This document shows positions 33,454-40,767 of a stretch of DNA of 64,000 nt, one piece after another. How positions within the stretch are numbered: the stretch's first letter is position 1; each line of letters opens with the position of its first letter. The position numbers and the translations under genes are program-made. A model generated the notes under the pieces. The model was not told where the DNA came from and searched no databases. It was given only the letters and a program-made list of their open reading frames with translations. Source of the DNA: JACVRW01 sp963825345 (GTDB lineage: Bacteria > Actinomycetota > Thermoleophilia > Solirubrobacterales > Thermoleophilaceae); NCBI GenBank assembly GCA_963825345.1, contig CAWGSQ010000011.1, positions 310,001 to 374,000 of the forward strand, written 5' to 3'.

Positions 33454-34421
33454 GGACCACAATCACCGGAGGTGCCGGCTACGTCGGCGCTCTCGTCGCG
33501 CGCGAGCTCGCTGGGGCGGGCCACGAGGTGGTCGCGCTGGACAGCCTTCTGCACGGGCAGGACGACGTGGCGGGGGCGCTGCGGTCGGAGGGCATCGAGC
33601 TCCAGGTCGGCGACGTGCGCGACCCGGAGCACCGGGAGCGCGCCCTCAGGGGCGCCGACGCCGTCGTCCACCTCGCGGCCATAGTCGGAGATCCCGCCTG
33701 CGCGCAGGATCCCGAGCTCGCGCGCGCCGTCAACGTGGAGGGCAGTCACGCGGTGCTGGCCGATGCCGAGCGCCTCGGGGTGAGTCGCTTCGTGTTCGCG
33801 TCCACCTGCAGCAACTACGGGCGCATGGACGATCCCACCGTTGCCATCGACGAGACGGGCGCGCTCGCCCCCGTGTCGCTTTACGCCGAGCAGAAGGTGG
33901 CCGTGGAGAAGGAGATCCTGTCGCGCAACGGCGGCATGGCGTCCACCTGCATGCGGTTCGCCACCGTATACGGCGCGGCGCCGCGCATGCGCTTCGACCT
34001 GACGATCAACGAGTTCACCCGCGACCTGTGGGCTGGCCGGCCGCTGGAGGTCTTCGGCGAGCTCTTCTGGCGGCCCTACATCCACGTGGCCGATGCCGCC
34101 CGGGCGATCCGGACCGTGCTGGAGGCGCCGCCCGAGCAGGTCTCGGGTGAGGTCTTCAACGCGGGCGACTCGGACGAGAACTACCGCAAGCTCGACCTGG
34201 TCGGGCTGATAACCGAGCGGCTTGGCCGGGGCGACGTGAGCTACGTGCACCGAGACGAGGATCCGCGGGACTACAAGGTCAGCTTCGAGAAGATCCGTGC
34301 CCAGCTCGGCTTCCAGCCGGACATGCGGGTGCCCGACGGCATAGACGAGGTCGTCCGCGGCCTCGAGCGCGAGCAATTCGGCGATCCGTTCGACGCGCGC
34401 TTCTCGAACACCAGGCGGTGA
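33450..34421 (+). CDS. NAD-dependent NDP-sugar epimerase/dehydratase
   Basis: 323 residues from a TTG start that overlaps the previous stop. This is an extended short-chain dehydrogenase: GGAGYVGA for NAD binding, 'ADAVVHLAAIVGDPAC', Ser/Thr in FASTCSNYG and the active Tyr-x-x-x-Lys in LYAEQKVAVEK. The C-terminal half binds the nucleotide sugar ('FWRPYIHVADAARAI'). It modifies the sugar made by the preceding enzyme, and the aminotransferase that follows by a GTGA overlap probably acts on its keto product. Confidence 0.9.
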   Translation: MRTTITGGAGYVGALVARELAGAGHEVVALDSLLHGQDDVAGALRSEGIELQVGDVRDPEHRERALRGADAVVHLAAIVGDPACAQDPELARAVNVEGSHAVLADAERLGVSRFVFASTCSNYGRMDDPTVAIDETGALAPVSLYAEQKVAVEKEILSRNGGMASTCMRFATVYGAAPRMRFDLTINEFTRDLWAGRPLEVFGELFWRPYIHVADAARAIRTVLEAPPEQVSGEVFNAGDSDENYRKLDLVGLITERLGRGDVSYVHRDEDPRDYKVSFEKIRAQLGFQPDMRVPDGIDEVVRGLEREQFGDPFDARFSNTRR

Positions 34422-35584
34422 TTCCCGCGACCGACGCAGCCCTGATCCCGCTGTTCGACGTGTCGCTGCGGGAGGAGGAGATCGAGGCGGTGGCGGCCAC
34501 GCTGCGGTCTGGCTGGCTCACCATGGGTCCCCGCACGCAGGAGTTCGAGGAGGCGTTCGCGGCACATCTGGGAGTCCCGCACGCCGTTGCCCTATCGAGC
34601 TGCACCGCGGCGCTGCACCTCGCCTACCTGGCGGCGCAGGTGGGGCCCGGTGACGAGGTGATCGTGCCCGCCATCACCTTCGTCGCCACGGCCGCGGCGG
34701 CCCGCTACTGCGGCGCGACCCCGGTGCTCGCGGACGTGAAGGGGCCGCACGACCTGGGGATCGACCCCGCCGACGTGGAGGCGAGGATCAGCGAGCGCAC
34801 CCGGGCTGTGTGCGCGGTCCACTACGGGGGCTACGGCGCGGACCTGCCAGCGCTGAAGCGGCTCTGCGACGAGCGCGGCATCGCGCTGATCGAGGACGCG
34901 GCCCACACTCCCTCGGCAACCCTCGCCGGCCACGACGGACTTCTCGGGACCCACGGCCTGGCCGGCTGCTTCAGCTTCTTCTCCAACAAGGTGCTCTCGT
35001 GCGGCGAGGGCGGCCTGCTCGCCACCGCCAACGACGACGTGGCGGCCTTCGCGCGCAGCCGCAGGTCGCACGCCATGACCTCCGGTAGCTGGGACCGCCA
35101 CCGCGGGCATGCGGCCGGCTACGACGTGGTCGGCCTCGGCTTCAATTACCGCATGGACGAGCCGCGTGCGGCCCTCCTGAGCGCGCGCCTGCCGGGACTC
35201 GAGAGCGACATAGAGCGCCGCCGCGCGATCGTGCGCCGCTACCGCGAGGCGCTGTCCGGCGTGCCGGGCGTGACGCTCCCCTACGAGGACGCCGACGTGG
35301 AGTGCTCGTCCTGTTACGTGATGCCGGTGCTCGTGGACGACCCGGCGATGCGCGACCCGCTGCGCGCCTGGATGCTCGAGGAGCGGCGCATCCAGACGAG
35401 CGTGCTGTATCCGTCGATCGCCGCGTTCAGCGCCTACGAGGGGACAGCGGCCGGGCCGCTCGAGAGAGCGCGCCGGGTCGCGGAGACCGAGATCACGCTG
35501 CCGCTGTTCCCGCATCTGGATGAGGCGGGCCAATCGCGCGTCGTTTCGGCCCTCGTGGACGGCCTGGCTCACCTGACCGGCTGA
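34418..35584 (+). CDS. DegT/DnrJ/EryC1/StrS sugar aminotransferase
   Basis: 388 residues of the PLP-dependent sugar aminotransferase family. 'ESE'-type N-terminus 'SLREEEIEAVAATLRSGWLTMGPRTQEFEEAF', the SCTAALHLA phosphate site, 'IEDAAHTPSA' with the PLP-ring Asp and the Schiff-base Lys191 in FFSNKVLSCGEGG are present. It converts a keto-sugar nucleotide to an amino sugar. It forms a coupled set with the nucleotidylyltransferase and epimerase, giving a three-step route to one amino sugar for the surface glycan. The GTG start overlaps the epimerase stop. Confidence 0.92.
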   Translation: MIPATDAALIPLFDVSLREEEIEAVAATLRSGWLTMGPRTQEFEEAFAAHLGVPHAVALSSCTAALHLAYLAAQVGPGDEVIVPAITFVATAAAARYCGATPVLADVKGPHDLGIDPADVEARISERTRAVCAVHYGGYGADLPALKRLCDERGIALIEDAAHTPSATLAGHDGLLGTHGLAGCFSFFSNKVLSCGEGGLLATANDDVAAFARSRRSHAMTSGSWDRHRGHAAGYDVVGLGFNYRMDEPRAALLSARLPGLESDIERRRAIVRRYREALSGVPGVTLPYEDADVECSSCYVMPVLVDDPAMRDPLRAWMLEERRIQTSVLYPSIAAFSAYEGTAAGPLERARRVAETEITLPLFPHLDEAGQSRVVSALVDGLAHLTG

Positions 35585-37608
35585 TGGCAGCGCTCCGACC
35601 TCGAGAGCTCCTCGCCGAGAGCCCGTCCCTGCCGCTTCTGCTCGTGGCTGTGGGAGTGGTCGTGTGGGTGGGTGCCTCCGATGGGGGCTTCGACGCCACG
35701 ACCTGGTACCCCGGGGCGGCGCTCATGCTCGCGCTGGTGGCCGTCGGGCTGCTGGCGCTGCCGCGGCCGCGACTCTCCCGAGCGGCAGCCGTGGCGGTGG
35801 GCCTGCTGGTGGCGTACGGGCTGTGGTGCGGGCTCTCGATCGCCTGGGCGGACCAGCAAGGGGTCGCCTGGGACGCGGCCAACCGAGCGCTGATGTACGC
35901 CCTCGTACTGGCCCTCTTCGCCGCCTGGCCGCTCAGCGCCCGGGCGGCTGTGATCGTGCTCGGCGCCGTCGGGTTGGCGGTTGCGGGCGTGGCGCTGACC
36001 GAGCTGCTGCGCGCCGACGCCGCCACCCACCCGTCGGGCTACTTCCTGATCGCGCGCTTCGCCGAGCCGTTGGGCTACGCGAACGCGAACGTGAACTTCT
36101 TCTTCATGGCCGTCTTCCCGTGCGTCTTCCTCGCATCCCGCCGGGAGCTCCCAGCCCCGCTGCGGGGCCTGTTCCTGGGCGCGGCCGGCGTCCTCATGGG
36201 GATCGTGCTGCTTGGCCAGAGCCGTGGCTGGCTGTTCACTCTCGCCCCAGCGCTGGTCGCCTTCGTCCTGCTCGTTCCCGGGCGCGGTCGGCTGCTGATC
36301 GCCCTCCTCGGCCTTGGCGCGGGCGTAGCCGCCATGTCGGGCCCCGCGCTCGACGTGTTCGACCAGTTCCTGCCGGGACGCAGCCTCGCCGCGCCCCTCG
36401 ACCAGGCCGTAACCCGGATCCTCCTGGTGTCCGGCGGACTCGCGCTGCTGGGCACGGTCGCCGCGCTGCTCGAAGGCCGGGTGCGCGTGGCGCCGCCGGC
36501 CGCCCGCAGGCTGAACGCCGCCGTGCTCATCGGCGCGGCTGTGGTGGTGCTCGCAGTTGTGGTGGCCGCGACCGTGCGTGTCGGCGATCCTGTCGAGGGC
36601 GTAAGCGACGCCTGGAGCGAGTTCAAGCAGGGGGAGCCCCAGGACGCGTTCGCGGGCAGCCGCCGCCTCACCGCCTCGCTGTCCACCTCTCGCTACGACC
36701 AGTGGCGCGTGGCCTGGGAGAACTTCGAGCGCGAGCCGCTGATCGGCGTCGGCGCCGACAACTACCAGCAGGACTACCTCGAGCGCGGAGACACCACGAT
36801 CAAGCCCCGCTACCCCCACAGCGTCGAGCTGATGGCGCTGTCGGAGACCGGTTTGGTGGGTGCGCTGCTGCTCTTCGGCGCCCTGCTCACCGCTCTGTTC
36901 GCAGTCACGCGGGCCGTGTGGCGCCACCGTGGCGAGAGCCCGCTCGGCATCGCATGCGCCGGCGCGGCCGCGAGCGCCGCGCTCTACTGGCTGCTGCACG
37001 CGTCGACCGACTGGCTCTTCGAGCTCCCAGCGCTCGGCGGACTGGCGATTGCGCTCCTGGGGCTGGCGCTTGCGGCCTCCGCGCCCGCTGAGGCCGGGGC
37101 GCGGTCCGGCAGGTCGCGCCGTCGGCCGCTGGCCGGAATCGCGGCGGCCGTCGCCATGGTGCTCGTGGCCCTGAGCTTCCTCGCTCCCTGGCTTGCCGCA
37201 CACGACGTCAAGGCCGCCTCCAGCGGCTGGCGCAGCGACCCGGAGGAGGCCTTCGACAGGCTCGATCGCGCGGCCAAGCTCAACCCGCTGTCGAACCTGC
37301 CCGATCTGACCGCCGGATCGATCGCGGTGGCGCTCGATCGCCTCGACGACGCGGAGCGCGAGTTCCGGCAGGCGCGGGCGCTCGACCCGCGCGATGCGTA
37401 CGCCCTATTCGAACTTGGCGCGATCGCCTCCGAGCAGGGACGGAGGCAGGAAGCCCTGCGGCTCTTGGAGGCTGCGCAGCGCCGATCGCCACGTGACGGG
37501 ATCACGGATGCAGCGCTGGAGCGGGTTCGGCGTGGTCGACGGCTCGATGTGTCACAGTTGAACGACCGAATCGTCGAAGCTACGAAAAGTCGGATTGCGC
37601 CGGGCTGA
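35584..37608 (+). CDS. O-antigen ligase-like polymerase with C-terminal TPR repeats
   Basis: 674 residues. About 11-13 hydrophobic segments fill residues 10-530, with a large extracytoplasmic loop near 335-420 containing 'TSRYDQWRVAWENFEREPLIGVGADNYQQDY' and 'YPHSVELMALSETGLVGALL', the Wzy/WaaL signature of O-antigen ligases. The last 120 residues are soluble and form about two TPR units ('AERE..RQARALDPRDAYALFELGAIASEQGRRQEALRLLEAAQRRSP'). It should polymerise or ligate glycan outside the membrane, with the TPR part probably recruiting partners. The ATG overlaps the aminotransferase stop (TGATG). Confidence 0.85.
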   Translation: MAALRPRELLAESPSLPLLLVAVGVVVWVGASDGGFDATTWYPGAALMLALVAVGLLALPRPRLSRAAAVAVGLLVAYGLWCGLSIAWADQQGVAWDAANRALMYALVLALFAAWPLSARAAVIVLGAVGLAVAGVALTELLRADAATHPSGYFLIARFAEPLGYANANVNFFFMAVFPCVFLASRRELPAPLRGLFLGAAGVLMGIVLLGQSRGWLFTLAPALVAFVLLVPGRGRLLIALLGLGAGVAAMSGPALDVFDQFLPGRSLAAPLDQAVTRILLVSGGLALLGTVAALLEGRVRVAPPAARRLNAAVLIGAAVVVLAVVVAATVRVGDPVEGVSDAWSEFKQGEPQDAFAGSRRLTASLSTSRYDQWRVAWENFEREPLIGVGADNYQQDYLERGDTTIKPRYPHSVELMALSETGLVGALLLFGALLTALFAVTRAVWRHRGESPLGIACAGAAASAALYWLLHASTDWLFELPALGGLAIALLGLALAASAPAEAGARSGRSRRRPLAGIAAAVAMVLVALSFLAPWLAAHDVKAASSGWRSDPEEAFDRLDRAAKLNPLSNLPDLTAGSIAVALDRLDDAEREFRQARALDPRDAYALFELGAIASEQGRRQEALRLLEAAQRRSPRDGITDAALERVRRGRRLDVSQLNDRIVEATKSRIAPG

Positions 37609-37679
37609 GCCTGGGTACGCAGCCGAAAATGGCGTTAGTTCGGAATTTGCGGGATGCGGGGTCCCGTGTTACTAATGGA

Positions 37680-37707
37680 GCGAGGCCAGCTTTCTGGCTT
37701 GCCTCGC
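37680..37707 (+). promoter_or_regulatory. Stem-loop in the leader of the LPFTG gene
   Basis: GCGAGGCCAG-CTTT-CTGGCTTGCCTCGC pairs ten bases with a small bulge. It lies in the 154-base gap before the LPFTG gene, about 55 bases before the start codon. It could be a terminator of the upstream operon or part of a 5' leader. Confidence 0.4.
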
Positions 37708-37762
37708 AGGGCGCGACTACGGGTCCTGGATGGACTCGCATACGTCACAAGGAGCCGTCGGA

Positions 37763-38035
37763 ATGAGTGGAATGAAGAGATATATCGCGGCTGTACTCGC
37801 GGTGGGGGTTCTGGCTCTTCCGAGTGCAGCCTTCGCCCAGGCGGGCGTGGCTGGCTATGAGGACCAGGCCGGGGCGGTACAGGGGCAGATCAACAACACG
37901 GCCGTCGCGGATGACAGCGGTGGCAGCCTGCCGTTCACTGGTAGCGACCTCGCCATCATCGCCGCAGCTGGCGTGATGCTGGCGTCGCTGGGTGTCGGCC
38001 TGAGGCGTCTGACGCACAGTCCGCGCGAGGCGTAG
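37763..38035 (+). CDS. Mini cell-wall protein with LPFTG sorting signal
   Basis: 90 residues, starting at ATG 37763, which has a good Shine-Dalgarno (AAGGAG, nine bases before). A signal peptide ends near 25 (SAAFA-QAG). The mature part is only about 30 residues, rich in Gly, Asn and Gln. The sorting signal LPFTG (56-60) follows, then a hydrophobic helix (63-80) and a basic tail (RRLTHSPREA). After sortase cleavage, only about 35 residues would remain on the wall. It lies between the polymerase and flippase genes of the glycan cluster. Confidence 0.8.
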   Translation: MSGMKRYIAAVLAVGVLALPSAAFAQAGVAGYEDQAGAVQGQINNTAVADDSGGSLPFTGSDLAIIAAAGVMLASLGVGLRRLTHSPREA

Positions 38036-38055
38036 AAACACCAGCAGACTTTCCT

Positions 38056-38083
38056 GGAAGCGGCGCCTGTGAGCGCCGCTTTC
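38056..38083 (+). terminator. Strong hairpin covering the flippase start codon
   Basis: GGAAGCGGCGC-CTGTGA-GCGCCGCTTTC forms an 11-base stem (one G-U) with a six-base loop, 20 bases after the LPFTG gene. The GTG taken as the flippase start lies in its loop. It may end LPFTG transcription or hide the flippase start, giving more LPFTG protein than flippase. Confidence 0.55.
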
Positions 38084-39613
38084 GGCATTTCTGAACCCGG
38101 GGAAACGCCGCCGGGCGGGCCCGGGGAAGAGCCGCCGGACAGCATCGCCCGCAACGCGGGGTACGCCCTGGCGCTGCAGCTCACGACGGCATTTTTCACC
38201 GCTGGGCTGACGCTGTTCCTCGCCCGGCGCCTCGGTCCCACGGAATTCGGGGTGTTCTCCGTTGCCCTCGGCGTGGGCTCGATCCTGATCCTGCCCGCCG
38301 ACTTCGGTGTCTCCCAGTCCGCCGCCCGCTTCATCGCCGAGCGGCGCGGGAACCTCGCCGCCGTCGCAACCGTTTTCCGCAGCGCGCTTCAGCTCAAGCT
38401 GGTGGCGAGCGGGCTGGTCGCGGGGGGCCTCTTCGCGTCTGCCGGCCTGATCGAGGACGCCTACGACGAGGAAGGGCTCGCCTGGGCGATCCGCGGCGTG
38501 TCGCTGGCGATGTTCGGCCAGAGCCTGATGATGCTGATCGGCGGGTCCTTCACCGCCATGGGTCGCGTCGCACTGAGCTACCGGATGACGCTGGGCGAGA
38601 GCGCGGTCGAGACCGCGGCAAGCGTGGCGCTCGTGCTGGCCGGCGCCGGGGCGGGTGGCGCCGCCTTCGGCCGCGCGACCGGGTACCTCTTCGGAGCCGC
38701 GCTCGGCGCCCTACTCGCCGCGCCGGTGATCGGGTTCACACGCAAGCGCGCCGGTCGCGATGCGGCTGCGGGCCGTCGGCAGATTGCCCGCTACGCCGGG
38801 GCCCTGCTGATCGTTGATGCCGCCTACAGCCTCTTCCAGCAGATTGACGTGCTCATCATCGGCGCCGTCCTCGGCGCCGCGTCCGCCGGCCTCTTTCAGG
38901 CACCCCTACGGCTGATCGCCTTTCTGTCCTACCCGTCCTACGCCCTGGCCATCGGGGTGGCGCCCCGCCTGGCTCGGCAGGATGGTGTGGCGGCGGACAC
39001 CGCCCCGCTCACGCGCGCGCTGCGCTACGTACTGATCCTCCAGTCGTTCATGGTCGTACCCGTACTTGTCTGGGCGGAGCCGATCGTGGACCTCCTGCTC
39101 GGCCCCGACTACGCGAAATCCGCCGAGGTCCTGCGCGCACTGGCGCCATTCGTCTTCCTGTCCGGGATCGGGATCCTGGTGACCATGACGGTCAATTACC
39201 TCGGGGGCGCCCGCCGGCGCGTGCCGATCGCGGTCGCTGCCGTGGCGCTGAACGTGGTCATCGACCTGATCCTGATCCCTGACATCGGGATCATCGGAGG
39301 AGCGATCGGGACCGACATCGCTTACGCCGTGTACGTGCCGGCCCACGTCGTTCTCTGTGTGCGCATACTCGGATTCTCGCTGCGGCCCCTCCTGCCCACG
39401 CTCGCCCGCGCGCTCGCCGCCGCGGCCGCAATGGCCGGGGTCCTTGCGCTGTTCGGGACGGGCGAGGTGGACCTCCACCTGCTCGCGGCGGGCGCGGTCA
39501 CGGGGACGGCCGTCTTCGCTGCAGTGCTGCTGCTCACGCGCGAGATCTCTCGCGGCGAGCTCGCCCAGGCATGGGGGCTGATCGCGCAAGTCCTCCGGAG
39601 GAGACCGGCGTGA
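38069..39613 (+). CDS. Wzx-type polysaccharide flippase (MOP superfamily)
   Basis: 514 residues with about 14 membrane helices and the family pattern 'NAGYALALQLTTAFFTAGLTLFLARRLGPTEFGVFSVALG', then 'LPADFGVSQSAARFIAE'. It should flip lipid-linked oligosaccharides across the membrane. The first 30 residues are soluble and Pro/Gly-rich. The GTG start is inside the hairpin above; no better start is seen before the first helix at about residue 30. The stop overlaps the next glycosyltransferase start (GTGA). Confidence 0.87.
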   Translation: MSAAFGISEPGETPPGGPGEEPPDSIARNAGYALALQLTTAFFTAGLTLFLARRLGPTEFGVFSVALGVGSILILPADFGVSQSAARFIAERRGNLAAVATVFRSALQLKLVASGLVAGGLFASAGLIEDAYDEEGLAWAIRGVSLAMFGQSLMMLIGGSFTAMGRVALSYRMTLGESAVETAASVALVLAGAGAGGAAFGRATGYLFGAALGALLAAPVIGFTRKRAGRDAAAGRRQIARYAGALLIVDAAYSLFQQIDVLIIGAVLGAASAGLFQAPLRLIAFLSYPSYALAIGVAPRLARQDGVAADTAPLTRALRYVLILQSFMVVPVLVWAEPIVDLLLGPDYAKSAEVLRALAPFVFLSGIGILVTMTVNYLGGARRRVPIAVAAVALNVVIDLILIPDIGIIGGAIGTDIAYAVYVPAHVVLCVRILGFSLRPLLPTLARALAAAAAMAGVLALFGTGEVDLHLLAAGAVTGTAVFAAVLLLTREISRGELAQAWGLIAQVLRRRPA

Positions 39614-40728
39614 GGGTGGTCCAGCTCGCTCTATATGAGAGCGCCCACGGCGGTGCGTTCATCCCGATGCTGGGAGCAGTGGTGGACTGCGCCAAGCAGC
39701 GCGGGTGGCAGGCCGACGTTCTACTGCCTGCCGCAGCCCGTGAGCGCGATTGGATCGGCGGGCTCGCGGAGCGCGGCGCCAACCTGCATTTCTCCGCCGC
39801 TCACACCCGGCGCGGCCGTATCGGCGAGGTCAGCCGGCTGGTTGCGGCGGAGGACCCGGGCCACACCGTGCTCCACTCGCACTTCACCGACTTCGACATC
39901 CCGGCCGCGCTCGCGGCCAGGCGGGCCGACCCCGTCTTCTGGCACCTTCACACACCTCCGCCCGACGGCGGGTTGGTACGAGTGCGGAACGCTCTGAAGT
40001 TCAGAGCTCTGAGCCGCCGGGTGTCGCGCATCCTCTGCGTGGCCCCCCACATGGTCGAGCGTCTGCAGCCACTCGCCCCGAAGGGCAAGCTGAGCTTCTT
40101 CCCAAACGGCATCGACATCAGCGCCTTCGCGCCCCCGACCCCGGCCGAGCGCGCCTCGGCCCGCCACGAGCTCGGCCTCCCGGCCGACGGTCCGGTACTG
40201 CTCCACTTCGGGTGGGACTGGCAGATCAAGGGAGGCGAGGTCTTCCTCGAGACGGTTCGATTGCTGCGGGATGCCGGACTGGACGTGCATGCCGTCACGC
40301 GCAGCGAGGAGCCCCAGGCGCTGGTGCTTCGCGAGCGTCTGGGCCTCGCCGACCGCGTGAAGATCGTGGACTACGTGGAGCGGGTGCAGACGCTCTACTT
40401 CGCGGCCGACGTACTCGTCTCGTCCAGCGCGCTCGAGGGAATGCCATTCGCGGTGCTCGAGGCGCTCTGTTGCGGGGTCCCGGTGGCAGCATCCGACATT
40501 CCCGGGCATGTGCTGATAGCGCGCGACCTGGACGGCTGCCGCGTTGTGCCGGGCACGCCGACAGCGCTCGGGGCCGCCGTCCGCGAGCTGGTCGAGGCCG
40601 ATCCCGGCGAGCTAGCGGTGGAGACGAGCCAGGCGCGACGGCACATTGCCGAGACGATGGACCTGGGCGACTGGGGGGAGAGGGTGTTCGACCTCTACGA
40701 GCGCACGCTGCCGAGCGGCGCCCGCTGA
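39610..40728 (+). CDS. Glycosyltransferase family 4
   Basis: 372 residues with a two-domain GT-B fold. The C-terminal donor-binding domain shows 'LLHFGWDWQIKGGEVFLETVRLL' and the family motif 'LVSSSALEGMPFAVLEALCCGVPVAASDIPG' with the EGMPFAVLEA Glu pair. It is a paralog of the enzyme at 49980-51119, sharing the unusual LLHFGWDW and the N-terminal 'FIPMLGAVVDCAKQRGW'. The sugar is unknown. The GTG start overlaps the flippase stop. Confidence 0.9.
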   Translation: MRVVQLALYESAHGGAFIPMLGAVVDCAKQRGWQADVLLPAAARERDWIGGLAERGANLHFSAAHTRRGRIGEVSRLVAAEDPGHTVLHSHFTDFDIPAALAARRADPVFWHLHTPPPDGGLVRVRNALKFRALSRRVSRILCVAPHMVERLQPLAPKGKLSFFPNGIDISAFAPPTPAERASARHELGLPADGPVLLHFGWDWQIKGGEVFLETVRLLRDAGLDVHAVTRSEEPQALVLRERLGLADRVKIVDYVERVQTLYFAADVLVSSSALEGMPFAVLEALCCGVPVAASDIPGHVLIARDLDGCRVVPGTPTALGAAVRELVEADPGELAVETSQARRHIAETMDLGDWGERVFDLYERTLPSGAR

Positions 40729-40767
40729 CGTTGCTGGAACGACCAGCCTGACCTACTCTGGAGACGG

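Noticed and set aside
32433..34421. One long open frame that seems to fuse a nucleotidylyltransferase to an epimerase
   Set aside because: The two ends are real, but the middle is out of frame with the true second half of the nucleotidylyltransferase; the apparent fusion comes from the frameshift near 32996.
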